A stretch of 64,000 bases of DNA from Thozetella sp. PMI_491 (taxonomy: Eukaryota; Ascomycota; Sordariomycetes; Chaetosphaeriales; Chaetosphaeriaceae): assembly GCA_021432635.1 (NCBI GenBank), contig MU270037.1, positions 124,001 to 188,000 on the forward strand, written 5' to 3'. A program made the position numbers and the translations under genes. Under the pieces are notes generated by a model, which saw only the letters and a list, made by a program, of their open reading frames with translations, was not told where the DNA came from and did not search any database. The first letter of the stretch is position 1, and each line of letters starts with the position of its first letter. This document shows, one piece after another, positions 45,076 through 56,600 of the stretch.

Positions 45076-46343
45076 TTATAGTCCTATGAATCTAAACTGC
45101 TCAAATATTGCCTTTCCCTCAAACGTCTGGTTACATCCTTTAGTTAATGTGCCCTGTACCGAGCCCAGAAACCGTTGGTGATAAGGTGAATCGACCAAGA
45201 TGAGCCCCGTGGTAACATTAAGCGATAGAATGCCTTGATACCCCAGATCATACACAATTTCCAGGCCCTGCGGCGTTCCTGTGGTTACCGTTGGTGGGTA
45301 CTCGTTGTTTGCACCCCAGGGGCGTATGAAAAGACCATCAGGCGCGCAGTTCACTGTCAAGAGCCGACCATCTTTGGCTACAGCAGCTGAGGGGTATAAT
45401 TGGCCCCCTGGTATGATATTGAAACCCCAAACGACCGAGTACGGGCCAACCCTTGCGTGGCCCCAGTAAGTAAGTGAGATAAATTTGTTGAGCGGCTCAA
45501 TTCCCCAGTTTTTGTCATGGTAGCCGATCCCGGCGAAGAGAAAGGGAACCCCATCCACAGTCAGGTCAACATCGGCATCGGCGTCTGGCACAGCATTAAT
45601 CCAGCCCACGCCGGGGATCGTGAGCTCGTTGCTACCTGGAACGTCAGGACCGCAAGAATACCGACCCGGCGCACGCTGTACATGGGAGTTAGCAATCTTC
45701 CGGTCTCCATACCCGGGTGCCCGGACCCCATGCGAAGATGGGACTTGCGCTTTTCATGTTTATCGACCCAAACAGCCCAAGCTTAGGAGACTCGAACTCG
45801 ATTTTGAATAAGCCACCCGCTGTTTGAGGATTAGATCCCGAAAAGCTCAGGCCAGTGCCCTGCCAGTCTCCGGAAACGCCAAGCTCGCTCTGCTCTATTA
45901 CCGCTTGGACGGTGACTGGCATTGCGTAGTTGAACGTTGTCCCGTTAGGAAAGCTGCCTGAGACCTGTACGGAAAGCGGGCTGTTGGGATCTCCCCCAGC
46001 AAAAGCATTTGGTCCAGTGTTGTAAAACAGGACACTAATGGATTCATTCGATGAGGAGGATGAGACAACATCAAAGTACCACCTTGAAAGGTCAACATCG
46101 ACTAAACCTATTGTGTGGGGGAAAAAAAGAAAAGAGAAATGCAATTCACCAATCATAAGAGGTCGAATTTGCGACTGTTGACAGCTTTGCACTGTCGAAC
46201 GGACTGCCTCCCGATATAGTCTCGGCATTTACGCTGCCGTTATACAGAACGTTCAGGAGCGTAAGAGTGCTTCCGGCTGCACCCACGAGTAGCCGCTGCC
46301 AAACCACTATCACTACCAGTGCTGAGACTGTGGAGAAAGCCAT
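45076..46343 (-). CDS. Secreted CrtC/Diels-Alderase-like lipocalin-fold protein
   Basis: Three exons (46343..46150, 46082..45713, 45675..45076) join in phase, giving 387 residues, the usual length for this family. An N-terminal signal peptide (VSALVVIVVWQRLLVGAAG) is followed by DWWYFDVVSSSSSNESISVLFYNTGP, then APGRYSCGPD, VGWINAVPDADADVDLTVDG and GYHDKNWGIEPLNKFISLTYWGHARVGPYSVVW. These match fungal hydroxyneurosporene-synthase-like proteins, a family that includes decalin-forming Diels-Alderases of polyketide pathways and enzymes of unknown role. The conserved GYHDKNWG...WGHARxGPYSxVW core is intact. The signal peptide fits secretory-pathway members. It lies about 3 kb from the first swn-type gene, but no other gene in the window makes a linear polyene substrate, so its role is open. 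Confidence 0.82.
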
Positions 46344-48101
46344 AAAAATAACGTTTTGAGATATCTTAGGGTATGTAAGGTTGGGAAACCTTAAGAGAAA
46401 TATGGGAGGATGTTGGGCTTATAGAGTACGAGCTCGCTCGTGGAGCATGTCGATTCCGGAAAGGCTGGCCCCCAACGGCACAGTCTTACAGTGATGATCA
46501 GTTGCATCCAATCATGAAGACCATTTCTGTTGGTTGGTTTGCATGACGAACGGCTGCGCCATAATTTAATCGACTGCCCCCAAACTCGCAATATAGAATG
46601 TTTATATAGCAACTTTGCCTCGTCTGACCGCACCAATTGTTTGAGGTCATTAAGCTATCTATAAGTGCCTCTTGTAACTAGCATATTCAAAGCTGCAACT
46701 AAAATTCTAAAATTCTTACAATAAATCGGGCAGGTAGATGAGTTCTCTCGGCACGAAGCCCAGTGGGAAATAGAGGCTCAACTTACTTTCGTGCTATCGC
46801 TCTAGTTCCTCCCGTTCCGCCTAGGAGAGGTGGGGGAGGTCTCGTATCTCTTTGCCTTGGACAGGGCGAGAACTTGAGACGGTCACTAGCTCTTGCTCCA
46901 TGACTTATAGATTATACAAAGGAGCATTCAGTGTCTTGGGGGCAGCATGGCGCATTTCGCAGAGGCGTCCTTGGTGGGCCTGCAATCAGGAACATAACGA
47001 CGCAAAATGTAGTGATTAGTCAAAGCGTTAGCAGTCTTGAACTAAATGAGGGAAGGTGAGTTAAAATTGGCACATTTGATTAGGTCTTGACGGCCAAGAT
47101 CAGGGTCAATACAGCCACCAAGATCGCCAATCGAACAACTGATTGTTAATTCGACGTGGGTTGGCTTGGAAGAAAGTGATATCAACGATCCTACCAGGTA
47201 TCGCTCTCTGATGTCAAGGGTACTAGCTTGGAAGAATTCACACGGAAGTGCATCGTAATTAGGCAATATACCAGATTCAGAATGAAATCGGCGCATCAGC
47301 ATCTCTCTTGCAATATTCTTTAGGCACAGATATTGCAACATGTCCTAGTCCAGGTGGCCGCCGGCGAGTAGCCATAGAGAAGGGTTGCTCACTCCCCTTA
47401 ACGACAGCGGCGCGTGGCCGGACCAGAGGCGCCTTTCGTCGACCTTTCCAGAGGCATCCACAAGTCGTCCTAAACGACCCAACAGCCCGAGTCTTACGCT
47501 CCAAGATCGTAGATGCACGCTTTAGTTACTGAATTGCCCATTGTGACATAGCTATCTTAGCAAGGGGGCGAGGCCGTGACTGGTGCATCCCTGTGAAATG
47601 ACATGTGTGTCACCCGTGCCTCTTCTGCCTCATATTCAAAACAAGCGAGGGTCACACCAGCGGCTATTGGGCGGCCTCGCGCTTGCAAGGGTCCGGCTAA
47701 ACGACTCACCCAATAGAAATGTCAATAACACGAGAGGCCTGGACCAGCGACAGGGGCAAAAGGTAAGCTATTGGCTCAGCCGGTCTTTCGGCCTGGTACC
47801 ACCACCAAGGAAGTCCTTTGCTTTCCAGCTGCATTGCGGACTGGGTTGGGGGCCGACAGAATCAATGTCGCCCCCAGTGTCAGGTGCAACAGCCTCCTCG
47901 CCATCAAACACTATCGAGCCACCCATCCATACGAGTCCTCTGCACCGCCTCCTGTTCTCAACATGTTTCTCAAGTTGCGCACCTTGAACTTCACCTTGAA
48001 TTTCACCTGTCACCATTTTGCCCTCTTATGTGTCCTGCTTCCATGCTTCGGCATCGGGGAGAGATATCTGATCACGGATACACGCACTGAAGCGTCTCGC
48101 C
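46344..48101. other. Intergenic, no gene supported
   Basis: About 1.76 kb between divergent genes. A minus-strand frame at 47042-47341 is protein-like but has neither an ATG start nor a recognised domain. Nothing else seen. Confidence 0.45.
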
Positions 48102-49041
48102 ATGCGTCCATCTCTCAATCTACTACAATGCGCACTACTACTGATAGCAGGAGTACTGGCGCAGACATGCCACTGGCCCAACGGGGATGTCGCCGAATTT
48201 TATAAACCGTGCAGTCAAGCTGGCGGCGCCTGTTGTTATAACTTGGACGATTCTCATCGCGATCCTTGTTATAGCAACGGATTGTGCCAGAGTTTATATT
48301 TCGGCTATTCCTACCGAGGCGCTTGCACAGAATCTAACTGGGGGTCTAGCTGCCCGAACGTGTGCACTGAAGGTATCAATGAAGAGCCCTTACTTACAAA
48401 ACTCGCCCTCGTTGTGTCGAAAATATTACCCCAATACCGCGATTTCAGATGCTAACCACCACACAGTCGATAACGATCAGTCCTTGCTCCGTTTCTGCGG
48501 CGGCGGCGGCCTAAATGCCTGGTGTTGCCAGTTATCCACTTCAACAAGCGACTGCTGCACTGACGGCAAAGGATTTGCATGGAACAACGCTACCATCATC
48601 AACTATTCTTGGGAACCCAAAGTTGCCACTTTACAATTCAGCCTCGAGAACGCATATTCAACCATCTCGGCCTCCACGACCTCGTTGATCTCGTCGACCT
48701 CCGCATCATCATTGACGACAGGGAACCGCGCGAATACCTCTGCCTCGAGCACTGCCTCCAGTCCGGAGGCCTCGATTACCAACTCAAACACCCCAGATTG
48801 CAGTTCGAGCTGCTCAAAAAGCCCCGATACTGGATTAGGAGTCGGCCTAGGTGTCGGTTTGGGCGTACCACTCCTTGCAGCGTTGTCTGTATTGGTTTGG
48901 TTAACCGCGAAACGTAGATATAAGAGACAAGGTCAGCCGTTGACAGTGGAAACGGGCCCATCTCCAGAGTCTCAGGAGGTGTTCGACGTGCACAAATATG
49001 AACTTCCTTCCACTCAGAGTGATAGAGTTGAACTAGGCTAG
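48102..49041 (+). CDS. Cys-rich single-pass surface protein with Ser/Thr stalk
   Basis: Two exons (48102..48372 and 48449..49041) join in phase, giving 287 residues. A signal peptide (LNLLQCALLLIAGVLAQ) is followed by a Cys-rich ectodomain of about 120 residues with many paired cysteines: CHWPNG, GGACCYN, DPCYSNGLCQS, SSCPNVC, RFCGGG, AWCCQ, SDCCTDG. Then comes a Ser/Thr-rich mucin-like stalk, a Gly-rich membrane helix (TGLGVGLGVGLGVPLLAALS) and a basic-start cytosolic tail of about 45 residues. Such proteins are common at fungal surfaces as putative sensors; no named ligand. The spacing of the cysteines does not fit CFEM or WSC. Confidence 0.8.
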
Positions 49042-49510
49042 ACTTATGAAAGGAGCGCGTATGCTGGCTGGTGTGCAAAGAATGGTAAGACCTAGACGAT
49101 ACTTCTCGCAGATAATTCGAGAATATGATAATATAAAGGCTGTTAACATAGATCTACCGCCCGAGAGTGGTGCGGTGGGCTGTTCTAGTGGCCAACGGTA
49201 GATAGCTCATATCAAAACTATCTAGTCCCGTCGCAAGCATCGCACTGTTATCAAAGCCATAGTATACTGTGAATATTCAAGATCTTGGTGAGGAGAAAGC
49301 AGCAGTAGACGGAAAATAAAAATACAACCCCTGTTTCCCTGTAACCGTGGGAAGTCGAAGACTGTTGTCCTAGCGAGTTAAAAGAGCCTGCAACTACCGA
49401 AGAGGACCGCTTACTGGCATTCTACTTTCCAAGTATAGGTGATCTCTGGCTAGTACTAAGCTAACAGTTATATAGGGAATGGGTTGTATACGAGCCAGAG
49501 GCAGTATTTA
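49042..49510. terminator. Convergent 3' spacer
   Basis: About 470 AT-leaning bases between the surface protein and the dioxygenase 3' ends. No feature recognised. Confidence 0.35.
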
Positions 49511-50368
49511 TTAGCAATACACTTCGTCCGGCTCGCTGTAATCGCGCTTCCACACTCCAGGACTGTCCTTCAGGAATTGAGATCGGAAACCAACCATTCG
49601 CTGTGCACGGGGGCTCATAGTTCTAGCAATCTCCTTATCAAGTATGAACGGGTAGGCCTCTTCGGGAGTGAGATAAGAGCACTGAAAGACAAGAGTTATC
49701 CCCCTGCGCGTAACATTCTTAGTCCTGTTAGCCCCTCCTCCATGCACAACCTTTCCGGTGATGAAGCAGGCGTCCCCTGCATTCATCTCCGCCGGAATTG
49801 TATCCTCCGGAGCCCCGTTTTCCTGGAAGTCGTTCCATTTGTGACTTCCAGGAATGACTCTGGTTGCGCCGTTCTCGTCGGTGAACTCGGTGAGAGCGAC
49901 GACAAAGTTGATACTAGCCTCAGGCGCATTCGGGCCGCAATGGGTGAAGATCGGGAACTGCCATTGATCACGATGTAGTGGCTGGGCCTTGCTGCCTGGG
50001 CCAATGTCGATCATCTGTGCACTATTCAACCAGTAACCGCCAGCATCTTTGAGATAAATCTCTTCACACAGCTGGTGGATCAAATTGTTCTCGAGGAATT
50101 CTTGGCGAAATGTTTCGCTGAGTGCGACTACGCCATTTAATCGCTTTGTATTGTCGCCATGAAAGTCCTTGACCCATTCTTCTGATTGCTTAGATCCAGC
50201 CCCGAGTTTGTCCATTGCTGGCTGGGCCTCGTCGTTTAGGCGAGATACTTGATCCTGTGTGAAGAGCCCCTTGATGATGACAGCGCCATCTTCCCGTAGA
50301 GCTTTAAGAACGGCATCGTAGCCATCCGACGGCCTAACTTCCTGGAGTTTCCGGGGAATTGAGGACAT
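49511..50368 (-). CDS. Phytanoyl-CoA-type Fe(II)/2-oxoglutarate dioxygenase, SwnH-type
   Basis: Single-exon gene of 285 residues from ATG 50368-50366, MSSIPRKLQEVRP. The frame is open about 37 codons further upstream, but that stretch is not family-like. The fold is PhyH: EDGAVIIKGLFTQDQVSRLN at the N terminus, PLHRDQW with the HxD iron ligands, VVALTEFTDENGATRVIPGSHKW, and GKVVHGGGANRT with the distal His and the 2-oxoglutarate-binding Arg nearby. In the swainsonine pathway two such enzymes, SwnH1 and SwnH2, oxidise the indolizidine skeleton. With swnK and an NmrA reductase next door this one is very likely one of them, but which cannot be told by eye. Transcribed on the same strand as the NmrA gene. 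Confidence 0.85.
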   Translation of the reverse strand: MSSIPRKLQEVRPSDGYDAVLKALREDGAVIIKGLFTQDQVSRLNDEAQPAMDKLGAGSKQSEEWVKDFHGDNTKRLNGVVALSETFRQEFLENNLIHQLCEEIYLKDAGGYWLNSAQMIDIGPGSKAQPLHRDQWQFPIFTHCGPNAPEASINFVVALTEFTDENGATRVIPGSHKWNDFQENGAPEDTIPAEMNAGDACFITGKVVHGGGANRTKNVTRRGITLVFQCSYLTPEEAYPFILDKEIARTMSPRAQRMVGFRSQFLKDSPGVWKRDYSEPDEVYC

Positions 50369-51503
50369 ACTAGTTAACAGGCCGGCAAGTTCCGTGGTAA
50401 GAATCAATATGTATAACAACTGTGTGGATGTCTCGTAAGCCCTGACTGTAGGTAATATTGGGCAAAATATGATGTTCAACTGAACCCGAGAATATGAAGG
50501 CCTTGAGAAATATGGGTCGAGAGCAAATCTGAAAGATTTGCAGACCGGGAAATTAGGCTACCCTATGAACTTCGTGCTTCGCTACAATGGAGTAAGGTCT
50601 GTGTATACCCGAGGACGACTAATCCTAACCTTTTACGAGAAGTGGTTACAGCTTGAGCAGGCATGACTAAGTTAATGCAAGTGACACTGTTGCCTGTCGC
50701 CAGCATAGTGGTTGCAATCGCGGGGATCTCGCTTCAGATCCAATAGCCTAGTATCAGGTGACCTCATTCGGAAGATCGGACTTGGGATATCGGACTTTAA
50801 ATCCAGTTCCTTCGGGGCTAACTGGCCCAAATTGGACTTGAGCGAGCAGGATAAGGCACGGAACCCCGCCGACACGCCGATGCATGTGCTCCTTCGCTGC
50901 ATGACTGAAGTCGGCGGCTCACTGCATGCAGCATCCTTCCTGCTGCGTTCAACCGACTACCAGGTTAATAGCATTCTGGTACTCCGGAGTGTTACCGACC
51001 AGTCCCACGAAGTCTTAAGCCATTTTAGGCCGATTATCATAGTAAGGATTCGTCCTGCATAATCCGGACCCCGGGCCTACAGCGTGCAGGGAAATTTTGG
51101 AGCACATCACTGCATATTTTCTAAGCTCCAGTGGTCCATTGGGGACCATTGCATCAGCCTTGGGGTATGCTATCCTACCAGGTTGAATTTCTGCTGTAGC
51201 CAACTCTGTGGAGGAATGCAGCCCTCGATGAGTGATCTCTTAATCTTTTCAGAGAAAATCTGACATCAGCGACAATCCTGTCGCATTGACATATACTTCA
51301 GCATGGATACTGTACGTAAGTTGATTGGGCAAAATCTATGGAAATGAGTAACAGCCGCCAAGTGTCTCAAGCATCAAGGCGCGTGTAGCATCCTCAAAGC
51401 GGTAATATAGTAGATAATAGCTCCATGGTAATGAGTGATAGACCTGCCCCCGCCCATTCAGCGCATCCCTATACCTAGTCTCATTCGCTGAAGCGCGAGT
51501 ATG
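50369..51503. other. Intergenic, upstream of the dioxygenase
   Basis: 1.1 kb between the dioxygenase start and the NmrA gene's stop. It contains the dioxygenase promoter. No extra gene seen, and no second dioxygenase or transporter relic. Confidence 0.45.
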
Positions 51504-52574
51504 TCAGTTCTCCGCACGCACCCATTCCTGGTTCCATGCCTCTTCTACTACCTCTTCAATGCGCCTTGGGGCCGGGAACTCCGCCTCAAACGCCTTGACA
51601 AGATCGAGATGTCCCTCTAGTTTTCCAAAATCAAACGCGCCAAGCGCAACACCCGCTTCAAGATCAGCGATCAACCCTCGCAGTTGGTCCAACCCTTCCG
51701 GAAACCGCTCTGGGTATTGCTCCGCAATGTCAACATTTGTCGGAAGGTCGATTGCTTCATGTCTGAGCAATTTCTCGATCGGCTGGTAGCGCACTTGCAA
51801 CTTACGGCCTTGGCTTTTCTCCACCAGCCCGACCAGCTCATTCAAGGTAACTGTGCTCGTCGCTGTTGTGAGAACCCGTGGCCAGTGGTCTAGATCAAGC
51901 GCTAGCGCTATATACCGCGCGGCATCAGTCGTGAATGTCATGCTCATCCTGGCTTCTCCGTCCCCAGGCAGCACTGCCTGTCCATGGATTGGGTCGATAA
52001 AGAAGCACAATGGACGAAGGCTGCTTGCAACCCGCGGCAAGCCGAAATAGTCCATAAACATGCCAGGGTAGACGTATGTATATTCGAGTGTTCTTGTATT
52101 CTCCAGCTCTCGCCGGGCAGCGAGATGAAACCTCTTTTCGGGATAGGGGAGAATATTGTCCCCGACATCATACTCGACGTTAAACTCAGATGGTATAAAT
52201 CGCCGGACCTCTGTGCACTGCTCGGCCGCGCGGATGAGCCGCAGCTGTGCTTCTGATGCAGAATCGGAGTCCATGATGAACGCACAGATGACGACATTGA
52301 TTTGATATTCCGTGAGTTGCTCAGTCAAAGAGTTTGATGAAGAGTAATCGGTCTGAATCACGTGGTGGTATCGCTTGCCAGTGAGTGGCGATATGCGGTC
52401 TAATGCATCCCGTCCTTCCTGCTTCCCAAGTCAGCCAGGGGGGTAATTCTTGAGGAGAATCACCACTACTTTTCTTGACATGATATAAACCTCATGCTTG
52501 CCCGTCGCAAGTAGAGCATTCGTGATAAGGCGACCTAGATCTCCATGCCCACCCGCGACTGCGACGACGGACAT
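51504..52574 (-). CDS. NmrA-like NAD(P)-dependent reductase, SwnN/SwnR-type
   Basis: Two exons (52574..52470 and 52373..51504) join in phase, giving 324 residues. MSVVAVAGGHGDLGRLI is the GGxGxxG dinucleotide-binding start. EVRRFIPSEFNVEYD is the isoflavone-reductase/NmrA family loop, RFHLAARRELE carries the Lys-equivalent helix, and TYVYPGMFMDYFGLP is the substrate-side segment. In the swainsonine cluster two such proteins (SwnN and SwnR) reduce the imine or iminium bond of the bicyclic intermediates. Only one is present here, and I cannot say which. It is divergently transcribed from swnK across about 1.04 kb, so shared regulation is likely. The 35-residue first exon is small but splice sites fit. 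Confidence 0.85.
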
Positions 52575-53611
52575 GTTGGGTGGCGCACAACGGCAACGGA
52601 ACGCAACCGGGGATCTCAGAGATGCTAGGAGCGGACCGTGTAGCTTCTTGATTCCTCTTTCGAACAGTGTGGGACTGTTTGGAAATCCCTCAATTCTCTT
52701 GGAATGCTCCTCGTCTAGCCGAGCTGCTTTTAAAGCGGGATGAGAACCTTGAGATGCGGAGTCCAATCCTTCCTATACTACCTATGTTAACCCCTTTTGG
52801 ACGGAGCCGGCAAGAGCCGGATTCTACGGTCATCACGAGGCCAATCAGAAAGGGCAAGTTCCCATGCCAGACCAAGTCAGTTCCTGGGTTTGAAACTAGA
52901 TCAGTCTGCTTTGGTCTCTGACTCCAGTTATGTCGGCTTTCGCTCTAGGCAGCCATATTCGTAACCATTATACGATCGTGTATGCGCCTGAAGTCTAGGC
53001 AGCGGGGGCCAAAGCACTGAATCCAGGCTTACCTCTTCAGTATGTAGATAGGTGTAAGTGTATCACACATCACGTAATTGTCTCGGAAGGCCAATGACTC
53101 AGACAGAACGGTCAAGTATTACGTCAACCTCCTGAAAGCTGTATACTGTGCACAAACGACCCCCTTGTACGATCCTTCCATCCCCTCGCCGAATGAATCC
53201 CGGTTCACCGAATAAAGTCATGTACCATAGTATGCGGTGCTTTTATCTGATTAAAAGGCACTAAATTATGTATTTCTGGGGCGCTACATGGAGCTAAGGA
53301 GATAAGGGTCTTGCATGAACACACTTATGAACTGCCTTGAGTCTCTTCGCATAATGAACGGGCGTGCTCAGCGAAACGTCCCATAATCTTGCTGTGAATT
53401 GACGAAGCAGGCAAAGTCTCGGTCACTTCTTAGGCTATTGATTTCTGCTGTTCTCATCTTAATAGATTTCTTATCGTTTCCCAGGGAGCAGCACTTGCCA
53501 AGCGAGGTAGGTCATGGTCTCCCTAGGATCGCAATGTACATCGGAAGACACGTGGCCCTCCTCTGAAGTACCAATAATCTGACGTGTCTCGAGGATAGCA
53601 TCTTATAAGTG
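52575..53611. promoter_or_regulatory. Divergent promoter, NmrA reductase / swnK
   Basis: 1,037 bases between the two start codons, with no gene between them. Co-regulated biosynthetic genes often share such a promoter. I did not find a clear repeated operator. Confidence 0.45.
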
Positions 53612-56600
53612 ATGGAGCCAATAGCAACCGAAAGGGTCCAGACAGCCGTCACGGAGTGCAACACAACTGATGATGCCAATACCCTCGGCTTGTGTCTACA
53701 CGAACTTTTCGAGACAGCCGTAGAGAGATACCGCAACAATATTGCCTTGGTGTGTGCCAACGAGGAGCTCACGTTCGGAGACCTTAACGCACTTGCAAAC
53801 CGCTTCGGTAGAATCCTTGTTGGGCACGGAGTAAGAAATGGCGACCTCGTCGGTGTGGCTTTGGATCGCTCTGTCCATCTCGTGGCAGCCTTACTAGCTG
53901 TGCTAAAGACGGGCGCCACCTATGTGCCTATCGACCCAGCCTTCCCGGCAGCCCGCATAAACCAGATGATGGAAGATGCTTGCCCCAAGATCCTTATCAC
54001 CGGGGACGACGCATTCGAACTTGAGGCTTTCGCTTCTCGCAGGAACAAGTGCCTAAGAATCAGCGAGATGCTGTGGTTGGCTAATTCAGAATCTGACTGT
54101 GGCAATCTCGGTATGTCAGTGCGGAGTAACGACCTTGCATACGTTATGTACACCTCCGGTACGACTGGGAGGCCGAAAGGCGTCGAAATCAGCCACAGCA
54201 GTGTGTCGAATCTACTTTTATCGATGCAGAAGGAGCCAGGGTGCAGCGAAACCGACCGCTTACTTGCAATTACGACAATTTCCTTTGATATGGCCGTTCC
54301 CGAGCTATTTTTGCCCCTGCTTTGTGGGGCTACGACCGTCATTGCCCAAAAGCTCGAGATGAAAGACACTGCAGCTCTTCCAATGCTAATGCAGCGCCAT
54401 GCAATAACCATGATGCAAGGAACACCCGCGATCTGGCAGATGCTCCTCGATTCGGGTTGGGATGGTCGGCCTCGGCTCATGAAGATCTTGTGCGGCGGAG
54501 AAGCACTACGCCGTCCGCTCGCAGATCGCTTGCTCGCTTGTGGCGACATGGTCTATAATATCTACGGACCGACTGAAGCAACTGTGTATGCGAGTATTTG
54601 GAAAGTATGCCACGGGACTGATGTGATAATTGGGTGGCCGATTGCGAATGCACGCCTCTACGTACTTGATTCGAACTTATCGCCCTCGCCTCTTGGTATC
54701 CCGGGCGAGCTGTACATCGGAGGGGCCGGCGTTGCGCGTGGTTATCGAAACAACAGCGAGCTTAGCAGGAGTCGGTTTCTCGAGAACCCCTTTCACGACG
54801 GACGTATGTATCGGACCGGTGATCTCGCCTGCTTGGTAGCCCCGGGGAAGTTAAGACTGTCGGGCCGTATGGATGGGCAGGTAAAAGTCCGTGGCCACCG
54901 AATCGAAGTGGGCGATATCGAAACGACTATTGCTGCCCACAAGGATATTTCTAGCGCAGTCGTGGTTTGTCGTGACGACCGGCTCACAGCCTACTACCTC
55001 CGAGTTACAGAACATGTTGACGCTACAGCTAGCACCGAGGCGCCACTGGATCGCTTGTTGCGATCTTGGCTGGCCGACAGGTTGCCATCCTACATGATGC
55101 CAGCATTTTTCATTGAGCTGGAAGAGTTCCCGATCACTATCAACGGCAAGATTGACCGGAAGGCCCTCCCAGATCCGATGACGGAAAGTCGTAACACGAC
55201 CGACATGAAGGCCACCACTGAATTGGAAGGCCAGTTGGTCACAGTTTGGCAGAAGGTGCTCGGCCATGGCCGCTTCAACGTTCATGATAACTTCTTTGAG
55301 GTTGGAGGCGATTCGATACGTGTCGTTCGAGTCCAAAAGGAGCTCGAGACCCTGCTAGGCAGGCCGCTGTCCTCGCCCAAGCTATTCGAATATTACAGCA
55401 TCAAGACATTGGCCTCCTACCTGACGAGAACGCACGATCCGGTGCTATTAGAGTCTGCTTTCCAGCATCACTCCGCGAACAGTACCGGAGACATTGCTAT
55501 TATATCTATGGCGTGTCGCTTACCAGGTGGTATTACATCTCCTGCCGAATTTTGGGAGCTACTTGAGAAAGGTGGTGATGCTGTTACCGACGTACCCGAG
55601 GGTCGCTGGGATACCAGGAACCTAGACAGTGCTGGTAAAGTCGCTCAGGGTACACCGTACTTCTTTCGTGGCGGTTTCATTCCTTCGATAAACTCATTTG
55701 ACGCATCTTTCTTCGGAATCTCTCCGCGAGAAGCACGCAGGCTGGACCCGTCCCAGTACATGATGCTGGAGACTTGTTGGGAAGGGTTTGAGCGCGCGGG
55801 GTACACCATGGAGCGCCTACGCGGCAGTCAGACTGGCGTGTTTATCGGTACCAGTAATATTCTCGCTCACCAGTCGCTAAACTCGGGCACTGTCAGAGAT
55901 CTAGCGGATGTCGACGGATACACGGTGACAGGCTCGGCTGGAGCCACCATGTCCGGACGCATATCCTACCACCTAGGCCTAGAGGGTCCTACGCTAACAA
56001 TAGACACTGCATGCTCCTCCTCGCTTGTCACAACTCACTTGGCTTGTTCTGCGCTACGTCAAGGCGAATGCGACATGGCGGTGTCTGGAGGTGTCAGCCT
56101 GATGCTGAATCCCGGATTGCATGTGGAATTCAGCCGACTGCAGGGCATGTCACCAGACGGCCGTTGTCGGCCCTTCGCTGCCGAAGCCGATGGCACTAGT
56201 TGGGCAGAAGGCTCTGTCGTCGTTGTGCTCAAGCGCTTACCCGATGCCCAGCGCGATGGCGATACTATCCATGGTGTGATACGCGGAAGTGCCGTCAACC
56301 ATGACGGAAGGAGCGCTACTCTGACGACCCCAAGTGGTGCTGCCCAGCGACGACTCATCCACTCGGCTCTGAAGGCAGCTAGGCTACATCCCGATGACAT
56401 CGACTACATTGAGGCTCATGGAACAGGAACGAGGCTAGGAGATCCAATTGAAGCCACAGCGCTGGCAGATGTGTTCGGTCCTACTCGCACAGACAAGAAA
56501 CCTCTCCTAATCGGCTCGGCGAAGTCGAACCTCGGACACACGCAAGCGGCTGCCGGCCTCGTAGGGCTCCTCAAGGTAGTCTTGGCGCTACAACACAATA

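Noticed and set aside
45689-45790. Frameshift in the CrtC-like gene between GSINMKSASP and APGRYSCGPD
   Set aside because: A 37-base GTATGG...TACAG intron with a GCTAAC branch point restores the frame exactly, so no mutation is needed.
47042-47341. Minus-strand frame of 99 codons with protein-like composition
   Set aside because: No ATG start, no splice partner and no motif recognised.
53512-53919. Minus-strand frame overlapping the 5' end of swnK
   Set aside because: Lies over the adenylation domain in antisense with no motif of its own.
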